This document shows, piece after piece, positions 1-11,964 of a DNA stretch of 64,000 nt. The stretch comes from Callorhinus ursinus (taxonomy: Eukaryota; Chordata; Mammalia; Carnivora; Otariidae): positions 4,760,145 through 4,824,144 of the forward strand of contig NW_020312859.1 of assembly GCF_003265705.1 (NCBI RefSeq), given 5' to 3'. A model generated the notes under the pieces. The model was not told the origin of the DNA. It ran no database searches and saw only the letters and a list, made by a program, of their open reading frames with translations. The translations under genes and the position numbers were made by a program. The first letter of the stretch is position 1, and the number at the start of each line of letters is the position of its first letter.

Positions 1-315
1 AACAAATAACGCAACATATTTTAAGAAAAAAGGAAAAGAAGAAGATAACAGGAGAGGAAGAAAAGGGGAGTATGTCAGAGGGGGAGACGAACCATGAGAG
101 ATGATGGACTCTGAAAAACAAACTGAGGGTTCTAGAGGGGAGGGGGGGGAGGGGGATGGGTTGTCCTGGTGGTGGGTATTGAGGAGGGCACGTTCTGCAT
201 GGAGCACTGGGTGTTATGAACAAACAATGAATCATGGAACACTGCACCAAAAACTAATGATGTAATATATGGTGATTAACATAACAATAAAAAAATAAAA
301 AATAAAAAATAAAAA
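1..315 (+). mobile_element. L1 3' end (3' UTR and A-rich tail), + strand
   Basis: The block from the window start to the A-rich tail at 290-315 (TAAAAAATAAAAAATAAAAA) is the 3' UTR of a carnivore L1 in + orientation. Its reverse complement matches 26691-26955 nearly base for base. It carries the 'ctgagggttctagagggg' stretch and a G-rich tract (139-158). It abuts a minus-strand L1 body at 315, so the two elements face each other tail to tail. Confidence 0.85.
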
Positions 316-322
316 GAATTCC

Positions 323-3300
323 TCATATCAGTGAGGTCATATGATACATGTCTTTCTCTGATTGACTTATTTCACTCAGCATAACACCCTCCAGTTCCAT
401 CCACATCCTTGCAAATGGCAAGATCTCATTCCTTTTGATGGCTGCATAATAATCCATTGTGTATATATACCACCACCTCTTTATCCGTTCATCTGTCGAT
501 GGACATCTTGGCTCTTTCCACAGTTTGGCTATTGTGGACATTGCTGGCATAAACATTGGGGTGCACGTACCCCTTCGGATCCCTACATTTGTATCTTTGT
601 GGTAAATACCCAGTAGTGCAATTCCTGGATCGTATGAAGGCTCTCTTTTCAACTGTTTGAGGAACCTCCATACTGTTTACCGGAGGGGTTTCACCAGCTT
701 GCATTCCCACCAACAGTGTAGGAGGCTTCCCCTTTCTCCACATCCCTGCCAACATCTGTCGTTTCCTGACTTGTTAATTTTAGCCATTCGGACAGGTGTG
801 AGGTGGTATCTCATGGAGGTTTTGATTTGGATTTCCCTGATGCCGAGTGATGTTGAGCACTTTTTCATGTGTCTGTTGGCCATTTGGATGTCTTCTTTGG
901 AAAAATGTCTGTTCATGTCTTCTGCCCATTTCTTGATTGGATTATTTGTGCTTTGGATGTTGAATTTGATAAGTTCTTTATAGATTTTGGATACTAGCCC
1001 TTTATCTGATATGTCATTTGCAAATATTTTCTCCCATTCTGTCGGTTGTCTTTTGGTTTTGTGGGCTGTTTCTTTTGCTGTGCAAAAGCTTTTTATCTTG
1101 ATGAAATCCCAATAGTTCATTTTTGCCCTGGCTTCCCTTGCCTTTGGCGATGTTCCTCGGAAGAAGTCACTGCGGCTGAGGTCGAAGAGGTTGCTGCCTG
1201 TGTTCTCCTTTAGGATTTGGATGGACTCCTGTCTCACGTTGAGGTGTTTCAACCATTTGGAGTCTATTTTTGTGTGTGGTGTAAGGAAATGGTCCAGTTT
1301 CATTCTTCTGCATGTGGCTGTCCAATTTTCCCAACACTATTTGTTGAAGAGACTGTCTTTTTGCCATTGGACATTCTTTCCAGCTTTGTCAAAGATGAGT
1401 TGGCCATAGAGTTGCGGGTCCATTTCTGGGCTCTCGATTCTGTTCCATTGATCTATGTGTCTGTTTTTGTGCCAGTACCAAACTGTCTTGATGATGACAG
1501 CTTTGTAATAGAGCTGGAAGTCTGCAATTGTGATGCCGCCAGCTTTGCTTTTCTTTTTCAATATTCCTCTGGCTATTCGGGGTCTCTTCTGGTTCCATAC
1601 AAATTTTAGGATTATTTGTTCCATTTCTTTGAAAAAGGTGGATGGTATTTTGATGGGGATTGCATTGAATGTGTAGATTGCTCTAGGTAGCATTGACATC
1701 TTCACAATGTTTGTTCTTCCAATCCATGAGCATGGAACATTTTTCCATTTCTTTGTGTCTCCTTCAATTTCTTTCATGAGTATCTTATAGTTTTCTGAGT
1801 ACAGATCCTTTGCCTCTTTGGTTAAATTGATTCCTAGGTATCTTATGGTTTTGGGTGCAATTGTAAATGGGATCGACTCCTTGATTTGTCTCTCTTCTGT
1901 CTTGTTGTTGCTGTATGCCACTGATTTCTGTGCATTGATTTTCTGTCCTGCTACTTGACTGAATTCCTGTATGAGTTCTAGCAGTTTTGGGGTGGAGTCT
2001 TTTGGGTTTTCCACATACAGTATCATATCATCTGCAAAGAGTGAGAGTTTGACTTCCTCTTTGCCGATTTGGATGCCTTTGATTTCTTTTTGTTGTCTGA
2101 TTGCTGTGGCTAGGACTTCTAATACTATGTTGAATAGCAGTGGTGAGAGTGGACATCCCTGCCGTGTTCCTGACCTTAGGAGAAAAGCTCTCATCTTTTC
2201 CCCATTGAGAATGATATTGGCTGTAGGTTTTTCACAGATGGCTTTTATGATGTTGAGGTATGTACCCTCTATCCCTATACTCTGAAGAGTTTTGATCAAG
2301 AAAGGATGCTGTACTTTGTCAAATGCTTTTTCTGCATCTATTGAGAGGATCATATGACTCTTGTACTTTCTTTTGTTAATGTATGGTATCACGTTGATTG
2401 ATTTGCAGATGTTGAACCAGCCTTGCAGCCAGGGATAAATCCCACTTGGTCATGGTGAATAATCCTTTTAATATACTGTTGGACCCTATTGGCTAGTATT
2501 TTGGTGAGAATTTTTGCATCCATGTTCATCAAGGATATTGGTCTGTAATTCTCCTTTTTGATGGGGTCTTTGTCTGGTTTTGGGATCAAGGTAATGGTGA
2601 CCTCATAAAATGAGTTTGGAAGTTTTCCTTCCATTTCTATTTTTCGAACAGTTTCAGGAGAATAGGTATTAATTCTTCTTGAAATGTCTGATAGAATTCC
2701 CCTGGGAAGCCATCTGGCCCTGGGCTTTTGTTTCTTGGGAGATTTTGGATGACTGCTTCAATTTCCTTAGTGGTTATAGGTCTGTTCAGGTTTTCTATTT
2801 CTTCCTGGTTCAGTTTTGGTAGTTGATACATCTCTAGGAATGCACCCATTTCTTCCAGGTTATTTAATTTGCTGGCATAGAGGTTCTCATAATATGTTCT
2901 TATAATTGTTTGTATTTCTTTGGTGTTGGTTGTGATCTCTCCTATTTCATTCATGATTTTGTTGATTTGGGTCCTTTCTCTTTTCTTTTTGATAAGTCTG
3001 GCCAGGGGTTTATCAATCTTGTTAATTCTTTCAAAGAACCATCTCCTAGTTTCGTTGATCTGTTCTACTGTTCTTTTGGTTTCTATTTCATTGATTTCTG
3101 CTCAGATCTTTATTCTTTCTCTTCTCCCGCTGGGTTTAGGCTTTCTTTGCTGTTCTTCCTCCAGCTCCTTTAGGTGTAGGGTTAGGTTGTGTATTTGAGA
3201 CCTTTCTTATTTCTTGAGAAAGGATTTATTGCTATATACTTTCCTCTCAGGATTGCCTTTTCTCTATCCAAAGATTTTGAACAGTTGTGTTTTCATTTTC

Positions 3301-4127
3301 ATTGGTTTCCATGAAGTTTTTTAATTCTTCTTTACTTTCCTGGTTGACCCATTCATTCTTTAGTAGGTTGCTCTTTAGCCTCCATGTATTTGAATTCTTT
3401 CTGACTTTCCTCTTGTGATTGAGTTCTAGTTTCAAAGCATTGTGGTCTGAAAATATGCAGGGAATAATCCCAATCTTTGGGTACCAGTGGAGACCTGATT
3501 TGTGACCTAGGATGTGATCAATTCTGGAGAATGTTCCATGGGCACTAGAGAAGAATGTGTATTCCGTTGCTTTGGGATGGAATGTTCTGAATATGTCTGT
3601 GAAGTCCATTTGGTCCAGTGTGTCATTTAAAGTCTTTATTTCCTTGTTGATCTTTTGCTTAGATGATCTGTCCATTTCAGTCAGGGGGTGTTAACGTCCC
3701 CCACTATTATTGTATTGCTGTCAATGTGTTTCTTCGCTTTTGTTATTAATTGCCTTATATAATTGGCTGCTCCCATGTTCAGGATATAGATATTTACAAT
3801 TGTTAGATCTTCTTGTTGGATAGACCCTTTAAGTAGGATATAGTGTCATTCCTCATCTCTTATTACAGTCTTTGGTTTAAAATCTAATTTGTCTGATATA
3901 AGGATTGCCACCCCAGCTTTCTTTTGGTGTCCATTAGCATGGTAAATGTTTTTCCACCCCCTCACTTTCAATGTGGGGGTGTCTTTGGGTCTAAATTGAG
4001 TCTCTTGCAGATAGCATATTGATGGGTCTTGTTTTTTAATCCATTCTGATAGCCTGTGTCTTTTGATTGGGGCATTGAACCCATTTACATTCATGATAAC
4101 TATTGAAAGGTATGAATTTAGTGCCAT
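323..4127 (-). pseudogene. L1 ORF2 (endonuclease / reverse transcriptase), disrupted
   Basis: Minus-strand reading frames together span ORF2. An endonuclease-like N-terminus (4127-3846 and 3675-3247) leads to the reverse transcriptase core. That core is open from 2392 to 1337 and carries the catalytic FADD at about 2038-2027. A Cys-containing C-terminal domain follows (1303-677, 652-323). In-frame stops are seen at 3846-3848, 3102-3104, 1337-1339 and 677-679. Frameshifts are inferred in the base run at 3684-3688, near 3258, between 3240 and 3140, near 2640 and near 2430. The gene is therefore dead. The stop at 323-325 is probably the natural end. Confidence 0.9.
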
Positions 4128-4189
4128 TGTATTGCCTGTAAGGTGACTGTTACTGTATATTGTCTCTGTTCCTTTCGGATCTGTGCTGC

Positions 4190-5102
4190 TTTTAGTCTCT
4201 CTCTTTGCTTAGAGGACCCCTTTCAATATTCCTTGGAGGGCTGGTTTCATGTTTGCAAATTCCTTTAGTTTTTGTTTGTCCTGGAAGCTTTTTATCTCTC
4301 CTTCAATTTTCAATGAGAGCCTAGCTGGATATAGTATTCTTGGCTGCATTTTTTCTCGTTTAGTGCTCTGAAGATATCATGCCAGTCCTTTCTGGCCCAC
4401 CCGGTCTCTGTGGATAGGTCTGTTGCCAATCTAATATTTGTACCAATGTAGGTTACATATCTCTTCTCCCGAGCTGCTTTCAGGATTTTCTCTTTGTCTC
4501 TGAGACTCGTAAGTTTTACTATTAGATGTCGGGGTGTTGACCTATTTTTATTGATTTTGAGAGGGGTTCTCTGTGCCTCCTGGATTTTGATGCCTGCTTC
4601 CTTCCCCACATTAAGGAAGTTCTTTGCTATAATTTGCTCCACTATACCTTCTGCCCCTCTCTCTCTTTCTTCTTCTTCTGGGATCCCAATTATTCTAATG
4701 TTGTTTAGTCTTATGTTACCGCTTATCTTTCGAATTCTGCCCTCATGATCCTGTAGTTGTTTATCTCTCTTTTTCTCAGCCTCTTTATTTTCCATCATTT
4801 GGTCTTCTATATCACTGATTCTCTCTTCTGCTAATTTATCCTAGCAGTTAGTGCCCCCGTTTTTGATTGCACCTCATTAATAGCCTTTTTGATTTCGACT
4901 TGGTTAGATTTTAGTTCTTTCATTTCTCCGGAAAGGTTTCTCTAATAACTTCCACGCTTTTTTCAAGCCCAGCTAGTATCTTTAAAGTCATGATTCTTAA
5001 CTTTGGGTCTGACATCCTACTAATGTCCGTATTGAGTAGGTCCCTGGCTGACGGTACTACCTCTTGTTCTTTTTGCTGAGGTGATTTTTTTTGTCTTGTC
5101 AT
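4190..5102 (-). pseudogene. L1 ORF1 (RNA-binding chaperone), disrupted
   Basis: The minus strand opens with MTRQKKSPQQKE at 5102 and runs to a stop at 4920-4922. After a degraded stretch (4799-4919) a second open segment runs from 4798 to 4310. It carries an acidic coiled-coil end, an RRM-like region (GNIRLNNIRIIGIPEEE) and the conserved STPRHLIVKL segment. The expected C-terminal tail, down to about 4190, has been shifted out of frame near 4355. Family knowledge: ORF1p trimerises and coats L1 RNA. The lower boundary is approximate. Confidence 0.82.
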
Positions 5103-5313
5103 TTTGTCCAGAGGAGAATAGATGAATGAGAGAACAAAATGCTAACAGGTTAACAACATCCCCAGCAAATATACTCTATAGAAATCAGAAAAGACCTTTA
5201 ACCAGGGGAAAAGAAAGGGAAAGAAAGAAAAAAGAAAGAGAAAAAAGAAAAAGAATAACATAAAAACAAACAAAAACAGAACAAAAGAAAACAAAAAAAA
5301 AACAATATGATCA

Positions 5314-5830
5314 AATATGATCAGGCTAGTGCATAGATCAGTGTCACACACTAGATTTTGGGTGTATTTTGTTCTGTTAGAAGAAAATGCCTCCTAAAAT
5401 TTTGAAGGAAGAAAGACTTATATATGTACAAATTAAGGGTTGATACAATGAAGGGATGGAAGATGACTGTAAAGATGAAAATTATAAAAGATTTTATAAA
5501 AGGAATTGATAAGATAAGAAGTTGTTTGAAAAAAGGAAGAAGAAGGTTTAAAAAAAAAGAAAAGAAAAAAAAGGGATAGAATGTGATCAGGCAGGAGACT
5601 AGAACAAAGCCATACACTAGAGATTTAGGTTATATTTTTATCTGTTAGAAGAAACTGTATCTCAAAATTTTAAAGAGAGAACATCTTACATATCTATTCC
5701 AAAAATAAGGTAACTACTATGAAGGATAAAATTTGACTCTAGAAATGAAAAATAAAAAATGTTTTTTTAAAAAGGGTTTGATAAGATGTTGGTTGAAAAA
5801 GGGAAAAAGAAAAATGCAGAAAAAAAAAAC
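5314..5830 (-). repeat. Tandem ~263-bp A-rich units inside the L1 5' UTR
   Basis: Two diverged direct copies start at about 5318 (atgatcaggctagtgc) and 5581 (gtgatcaggcaggagac). Each continues with a 'cacactaga' segment, a 'ctgttagaagaaa' segment, 'aaaattttgaagg/aaaattttaaaga' and a poly-purine end. The period is about 263 bp. A short triplicate of 'attaactctgaaaa' follows at 5839-5890. Confidence 0.7.
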
Positions 5831-6944
5831 CAGTTAAAAATATTAACTCTGAAAAACTGAAAAATTAACTCTGAAAAATTAACTCTGAATCATGGTAAAA
5901 AAGCCATGAATTCTTTGTGCAGTATTCCCCTAGAGCTGGAGTTCTCCCGTTCTCCTTGATCGGTAAACTTGGTCTTGGCTTGCTGGCTGTTCCTGCTGAT
6001 CTTCTGGGGGAGGGGCCTGTTGCCATGGTTCCCAAATGTCTTTGCCGGAGGCTGAATTGCCGCGCCCTTGTCGGTCTGGGCTAAGCAAGCTGCTCGGGTT
6101 TACTCTCAGGAGCTTTTGTTCCCTGCAAGCTCTCGGTACAGCTTTGGAGGACCAGGGCAAAAATGGTGGCCTCCCAATCTCCTGCTGGAGGAGCCGAGAA
6201 CTCGGGGCCCCGCTCCTCAGTGCACCCCCAGAGAAAAGCAGTCAGTCACTCCCGTGTCCCCGGTCTCTGGCCGCACTCCGTGCTCACCCGGCCTGTGACC
6301 GAGCATTTCTATCTCTGGCACCCGACCCCGTGTGGAGTCTCCAAACCCAGCAGATCCCTGCAGTGCGCTCCCGCGCCGCTCCTCCCGGGGGAGGAAGGGG
6401 AGTCTTCCCGGCTCTGCTGGTTGTTGGGTCCCTGCTGGAGGAGCAGTGGCCCGACTGGGCCGCGGATCACAGTTTATGGCCACCCCGAGCTCAGAGCCCG
6501 CGCCTCGGCTCCGTCTCTGCAGCCGGCTTCCCTGCTCCGATACCTGGGAGCTCTGCTGCACTCAGGCACCCCCAGTCTTTCTGTGACCCCGAAGGTCCTG
6601 AGACCACACTGTCCCCCGAGGTTTCCACCCCCCGCTTAGCCACTGGAGCGATGTCCCTCAGCGGAGCCGGCTTGTAAACGTTCCGATTTTGTGCTCTGCG
6701 GCTCTAACACTTGCCAGAAGTGGCCGGCGGAGGCCCCTTCCCCCGCTGTCTATCCTCCCGAATATCGCCTCGGATTCACTTCTCCGCACGTCCTACCTTC
6801 CAGAAAGTGGTCGCTTCTCTGTTCAGAGAGTTGTTACTACTCTCCTCTTCGATCTCCTGTTGAGTTCGTAGGTGTTCAGAATGGTGTGATCCCTATTCAG
6901 CTGAATTCCTGAGACCAGACGAAATCCAGGTCTCCTACTCCTCC

Positions 6945-6953
6945 GCCATCTTG
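6945..6953 (-). promoter_or_regulatory. YY1-type site at the L1 5' end
   Basis: The minus strand reads CAAGATGGC about 14-22 bases inside the 5' end of the L1. This is the position and sequence of the YY1 site that sets the start point in human L1 promoters. Binding here is inferred from the motif only. Confidence 0.6.
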
Positions 6954-9309
6954 CTCCGCCCTCCGCCAAGAATTTTTTGTCAGACATCTTTATATATGTT
7001 CTCTTTAAGAATTCTTTTTTGTAGTTCATTCTTTTTTATTCATATTTCTTTTGATTTTTCTGCTCCTATCTATGTTTATCTGGCTTTAGTTTTGAACAAA
7101 TCAATTATCTTATAACATGATTTCCTTCAATCTCACAGGGTTTTTACTTTTTATTTTTGTCCCCTTATTTCTCCACCTCTCCAAGCCTCTGGAAAAGAAT
7201 CAAAGCAGGTATAAATTCTGAATCTGTGTAGCAGGGGATGTCTTTCTAGAGCTTCACAAATGAAAAAACAACTTATGTCAGTGTATAATTTGGGGGGTCA
7301 CAGCCTTTTTCCCTCAAAAACTTTCTTCCATTACTTTCTGGCATTTAAATTTGGGCAACAGAAAATAGAGTTCGCATACTTTTCCTTTATAGCTAACCAT
7401 TTTTTTCTCGCCTAGACGTTTATCTGAGTGCTTCTTCACACATAGTATTTAAGCAGAAGCATCAGGAGATTTGTTCTGTTTTTAAGTTGTACACGGAGAA
7501 CTTTTTCCATTTGAAGATTGCTGTTTTTATTCTGCCAAAGAGCTATTTTTACAAATATCCTCTATTATTGCTTCTTTGTCATTTATTGTTATCTTCTTTA
7601 GTAACACCAGTTATCTGTCTTTTCTTTGTTTTCTGTTCTCTGAAAATGACTTTTTGGTGCCTGAACACGTGAGCACGCATGAGCAGATAGGTACGCAGGG
7701 CATGGAAGTCTCCTGGTTCTCAGTCCCCTGCGTTTTAAACCTCAAGTCTCTGCCTGTTGCTTATTCTCATTTCAGACTCCAGTGTCCACTTTAATAATGC
7801 TTATTGCATTTTGGTTTCCTTACAATCTTCCCTTTTCTCACCCAGTGAGTTTTTTTCCTAGTTGCTTCTTGACCCACATTTTGAAAAATCTGTTCTCATT
7901 CATCTTCTGCTTCCTTTATTCTTCTGTGTTTTCTTGCATTGTGTTTCCAATAAAATGCATGCAATCTAAAATGCATTTCTGTTTTCTGCTGTGTAGGTTG
8001 AGATACCAGTGATGGGGAAAAAAACAAATTGGCTTAAACAATAAATTAATGTGTTCACTCACAGAACTGGAAGGCAAGAGTTAGAGCAGCCTCCAGGGTT
8101 GGTTGAAGGAGATGCCCGAGAGTGTCATTAAGGACCCAAGTCCTGATAAGCTCCCCACTTTGCCCTGTCATGTTGGCATTGCCTGCAGCTTGGCTGTCCT
8201 CATGGATACAGGATTGCTTTAGCAGTTCCAAGCCTCAAACCCACAAATGGTGTAATGTCCAATGGGAGAGAGGGGCAACTGGAATAATCTTAGAAGTAAG
8301 GGAACTTTTCCTAGAAGCCCCTTAATGGAAACCCCCTCCTATCTCACTAAAAATTTTTGAAAAATTGGCAAAGAGGTTAAGAGCACCTGACTGGCTCAAA
8401 GAAATCAGAATTTGCCCCTAGATCTAGGAATAGGGTGGGTCATCCACCTGAGTCATGTGGAAAATGTATGGATACCTAAACTAATTTGAGGGTTCTGCCA
8501 GAAGGGGAGAAGGTAGGAGATGGTGGTTAGGGAGACAGTCAACACCGGCTGCTTTTTCTCTTCTGATAATTATATTTTTCTCAGCCTTCAGAGTGTCATT
8601 CTCCTTATTTTTAATATGGTAAATTGTTCTACCTTTAGAACAATTTACTGACCTTTAAAAGAGAAGAGAGATCTCTCCAGGACTGGTGTTTGCTGCATAC
8701 AGAGCAAGCAGATTCTCATTGTTGTCCTCACCGCCCTGCTGGTGGGAACCCTTTTCCTGTGGCTTAAGCAGGAGGAGTAATGGATGTTCAGAGCCCCCAT
8801 CCCTTTGCAGATTGTCTGACACCATCCCTCCATCTGATGTGACTGCTCTGGAGGAAGGAATTCATGTTCTCCCCACAAAGAAGAGGATTGATGTCTTTAT
8901 CAGAAGGGGCAAGTGAATCCAGAAGTCACCTTCCCCATGACTGCTCCTCTCCCAGTTTTTTTCCCAATACTGAATCTGCTTTCTGGGGTATAAGGGTCTT
9001 TATCCACCTTCTTTTGTCTTTGCCATGTCAGAGACACCAGTGAATGTGATTGAGGGGAAGAAAGGGCTCAGAGATGCCCAGCCCCCCATATTTGGTTGCT
9101 TAGTCTTTGATTCTTGGAGCCCAGAAAAGGAAATTAGAAAAAGGTAAAATATTTCTTTTCTATCCTTCAGGCTAGTGTTACTTCACGTAACAAAGTGTAT
9201 CGCGTCAGCTGCCAAGTATACAATGTCCATTTCATGTCCTCAAAGTGTGGCATGGTGGGGTGGCATTGTATTTACTATTAGTTTTACAAGTTCAACCCTA
9301 TACATTTGG

Positions 9310-10165
9310 TCAGAGTTAACAGAGAGACGGTAGAAGAAAACATAGGAGAAAATATCTGTGGCCTTGAGTTAGGCAGAGATTTCTTGGACAAAACAAAACA
9401 AAAAAATAACAAACTATAAAAGAAGATAATTGATAAATTCAACCTAATTAAAATTAAAACTTTTTCTTTTCAAAAGACACTATTAAGAAAATAAAAAGGC
9501 AAGCCTCAGACTGGGAGTAAGGATTTCCAAAACATTTTTATGATAAAGGGCTTGTATCCAGATTACAACTCAATAGTAAGATAACCAATAATACAACTCA
9601 ATACAACTCAACCAATACAGCTGAATAATAAGATAATAAGGTAAAAAACAAACAAACAAACAAACAAATGGGCAGAAGATGTGAACAGACACCTCACCCA
9701 AAGAAAGAAAATAAATGTCAAATAGGTACATAAAAATATACAAATTTACATGACAATGAGATCCTACTCTACAACCACTAGAATGCCTAAAATTAATAAA
9801 ACCTTACCAAACAAGTGTTGGTGAGGATGTGTAGCAACTGGAACAAATTACTGCTACATGCCACAACATGGAAGAACCTCAAAAGCTTCCTGCTAAGTGA
9901 AAAAACAGTTGCAAAACACTATGTACTGTATGTTTCCATATATGTTACATTCCAAAAGAAACAACTATTACAACAGAAAGCAGAGCAGTCGTTGCCAGAT
10001 GCCAGGGCTGAAAGGGTACTGACTGTGAGTTTCATATTTGAAGAGAAGGTTAGCTCATCTACTGTTCCATTGAGTGAGAGCACAACCGGAGTGATATGAG
10101 ATGGGGGGGTGGATCTCCTGTGCCTCAGGGGTCACAAATCTATACACTTCTCCTAGTTGAAGTCC
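9310..10165 (+). mobile_element. Old L1 fragment, ORF2 3' portion
   Basis: The sequence reads as a decayed L1 ORF2 end and 3' UTR in + orientation: 'gaaaatatctgtggccttgagttaggcagagatttcttgg', then 'gggcagaagatgtgaacagacacctcaccc', then 'gttgccagatgccagggctg'. Many stops are present. An (AAAC)n run at 9646-9668 lies inside. Confidence 0.75.
9646..9668 (+). repeat. (AAAC)n microsatellite
   Basis: About five tandem AAAC units within the old L1 fragment. Confidence 0.85.
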
Positions 10166-10585
10166 AGAATTTGGAAATACAGAATAAATTTCTCTTACAA
10201 CATGGGTCCTGAACACAAGCCAACTACTTCATCTGATGCTTCACCAAAGAAATTGCAATCTCTTTCAACTCTAGAGGGAAACTTCCCCTACGTTGAGTCA
10301 GGTGAAAGGTGATTTTATACAATTTCAGAGATTTTTAAGAAGTTTTAATAGAATGAAGTCTTCATCTTTATGCACATAGGCAGTGTGATACTGACATGAT
10401 TAATGGATATTCCTCCCAAATTCTGATGCTACGTCAGTTCACAGACTTAGATTTCAATGCTATTACAAGTTTGTTTTCTTGAGGCTTTATTGATATTTGG
10501 TAGAATGAGGCATTGCCTGCTAACCAGGTGCCACCTTGAGGCTTCTTCCAATGGAGCCCATTTAACAAGTTACAGCGACCTTCTT

Positions 10586-10602
10586 AGATGATGATGATGA
10601 TG
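10586..10602 (+). repeat. (GAT)n microsatellite
   Basis: Five to six GAT units in otherwise unassigned intron. Confidence 0.8.
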
Positions 10603-11239
10603 TTCATCTCCACCTCTAATGCCAGTTACAAATAAAGATCTTAGTAACTTATCTGTCATCTCATAGCTAGAAAGTGGAACTTCATATTTGAAGACAGATT
10701 TTATCTTCAGGTTCTGTGTTTTGACCCTGACACCTGTTGTTGCCACAGCACCCACTGTGTTTGTGCTAATCACGTCTCCACTGAGCAGGTGAGCCAGCCT
10801 CATCCCCACCTCAACTTTCTCTCTGGGCTCAGACTCTCCCTTCTCAGCAAGCAGTCTCCAGATATTTACCCATCCACTCTTCATGCTCTCCTGCCTTAAT
10901 GGGCACGTGGATGGAGAGGAATTGTGATTGATGAAATAAGAAATAGAAAATACAGGAATTTGGTTGGCTAGTGAAGAAATTCTGTCTGGACTCTGTGGAG
11001 GCTTCTGCTAAGATGAATGACTTGATCAAAGTTGTGTAAAAAGAACTGTGAAGGCAGAAAGACCCATGAGGAACCTGATGGAATAGTCGTGCAGGAATGG
11101 AGTAAAATATTTAGATGGCCATGGAGTGTGTCATGAAGGAAAGAAGAGAGAGGCCCTAAAAGACTCCCCAGATGCTCTCGCTGGTCTGAGATTCTCTCAT
11201 GCCGATCAGCAGAGCTGGTCCAACATCAGAGCAGCTAAT

Positions 11240-11450
11240 GTTTCTTCACTGCTTAACAGAAGCCAGGCATCGTCCACACACTTGTGGACGGTCTTTCCTC
11301 AAATCTTCACACGCACCTTCCCTGTGTTACAGATGAAAACCCTGAGCTCAGAAATTGTAGTCGCTTGGCCAAGATCACACAAGCCCACAACTGGTTGATT
11401 AAAAATACAAACCCCATTCTGTCTGATTCTGGGACCCAGACTCACAGCAT
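11240..11450 (-). repeat. MIR relic
   Basis: The signature 'acagatgaaaaccctgagctcag', then a 'ttggccaagatcacac' stretch and 'ttctgggacccagac', is the MIR core read on the minus strand. Confidence 0.55.
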
Positions 11451-11647
11451 TTCTCAGGGGGTAGATCATGCTCCTCTCACGGGACATGGTCAGGCCAGTT
11501 CTGAAATAGTTAGGTAAACGTTTTAGTGAGCATGGAACAAAAACTGGCATATTGCACCCATGATTTTATGTTTGATTATCATTCATAATGAAATAAAATT
11601 TAAAAATGTGGAACGTTGCGGGAAAAAATTTAAGACATAATCATATA

Positions 11648-11862
11648 GATGTGCACTATTCAGTACAGCAGCTACTGACCACATGTGGCTATTTAAACTT
11701 AAATTGAAATTAATGTAAAGTAAAACTCAGTTCCTGAATCACACGAGCCACATTTCAGTTGCTCAGTAGCCACGGGGGGCTAGGGGCTACCATCTTGAAC
11801 AGCACAAACATAGAACGTTTCCATCATCGTAAAATGGCCTATTGGGCAGTGCTGTGTTAGAG
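11648..11862 (+). mobile_element. hAT-type nonautonomous DNA transposon relic (MER3-like)
   Basis: Diagnostic phrases are 'accacatgtggctatttaaac', 'gagccacatttcagttgctcagtagccac' and 'gtttccatcatcgtaaaatggcctattgggcagtgctg', the last being a degenerate terminal repeat. Subfamily assignment is from memory. Confidence 0.6.
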
Positions 11863-11964
11863 CTGCCTTCCACTAGATCAGTGCCTTTGAAGTTCACTGT
11901 AGCTCTAAATCAGTTCCCTTTAGAACCTGACTTGGCTCTGGATAAGTCTATATCCACCTGCACC

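Larger units (their letters stand above)
315..6967 (-). mobile_element. LINE-1, minus strand, complete 5' end, coding-defective
   Basis: About 6.65 kb of a carnivore L1 read on the minus strand. The order from 6967 downward is a CpG-rich promoter, an A/T-rich 5' region, ORF1 remnants (5102-4310), ORF2 remnants (4127-323) and the first bases of the 3' UTR. The 5' end at 6967 (GGCGGAGGGCGGAGCAAGATG on the minus strand) looks untruncated. The 3' UTR is cut at 315 by an oppositely oriented L1 tail. Both ORFs are broken, so autonomous activity is not expected. Confidence 0.92.
5103..6967 (-). promoter_or_regulatory. L1 5' UTR / internal promoter, minus strand
   Basis: Upstream of ORF1 the element holds a strongly A-rich (+ strand) portion at 5200-5890 and a CpG-dense portion at about 5930-6967. 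The latter is by far the longest CpG-rich stretch in the window. L1 5' UTRs work as internal RNA polymerase II promoters and often have antisense promoter activity. Whether this copy is active or methylated cannot be told from sequence. Confidence 0.75.

Noticed and set aside
1337..2392. Intact reverse transcriptase gene as evidence of an active or novel retroelement
   Set aside because: The open RT core is a part of the L1 ORF2; stops and frameshifts on both sides show the element is dead.
8640..8930. Possible processed pseudogene with a hydrophobic 'LIVVLTALLVGTLFLWLKQEE' -type stretch
   Set aside because: A membrane-like segment and a downstream basic segment occur in different frames, but I could not match a parent gene, and there is no poly-A or target duplication.
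10570..11029. Minus-strand frames with ATG at 10884 and 11029
   Set aside because: No domain, overlapping frames of equal quality, and a trinucleotide repeat generating the His run.
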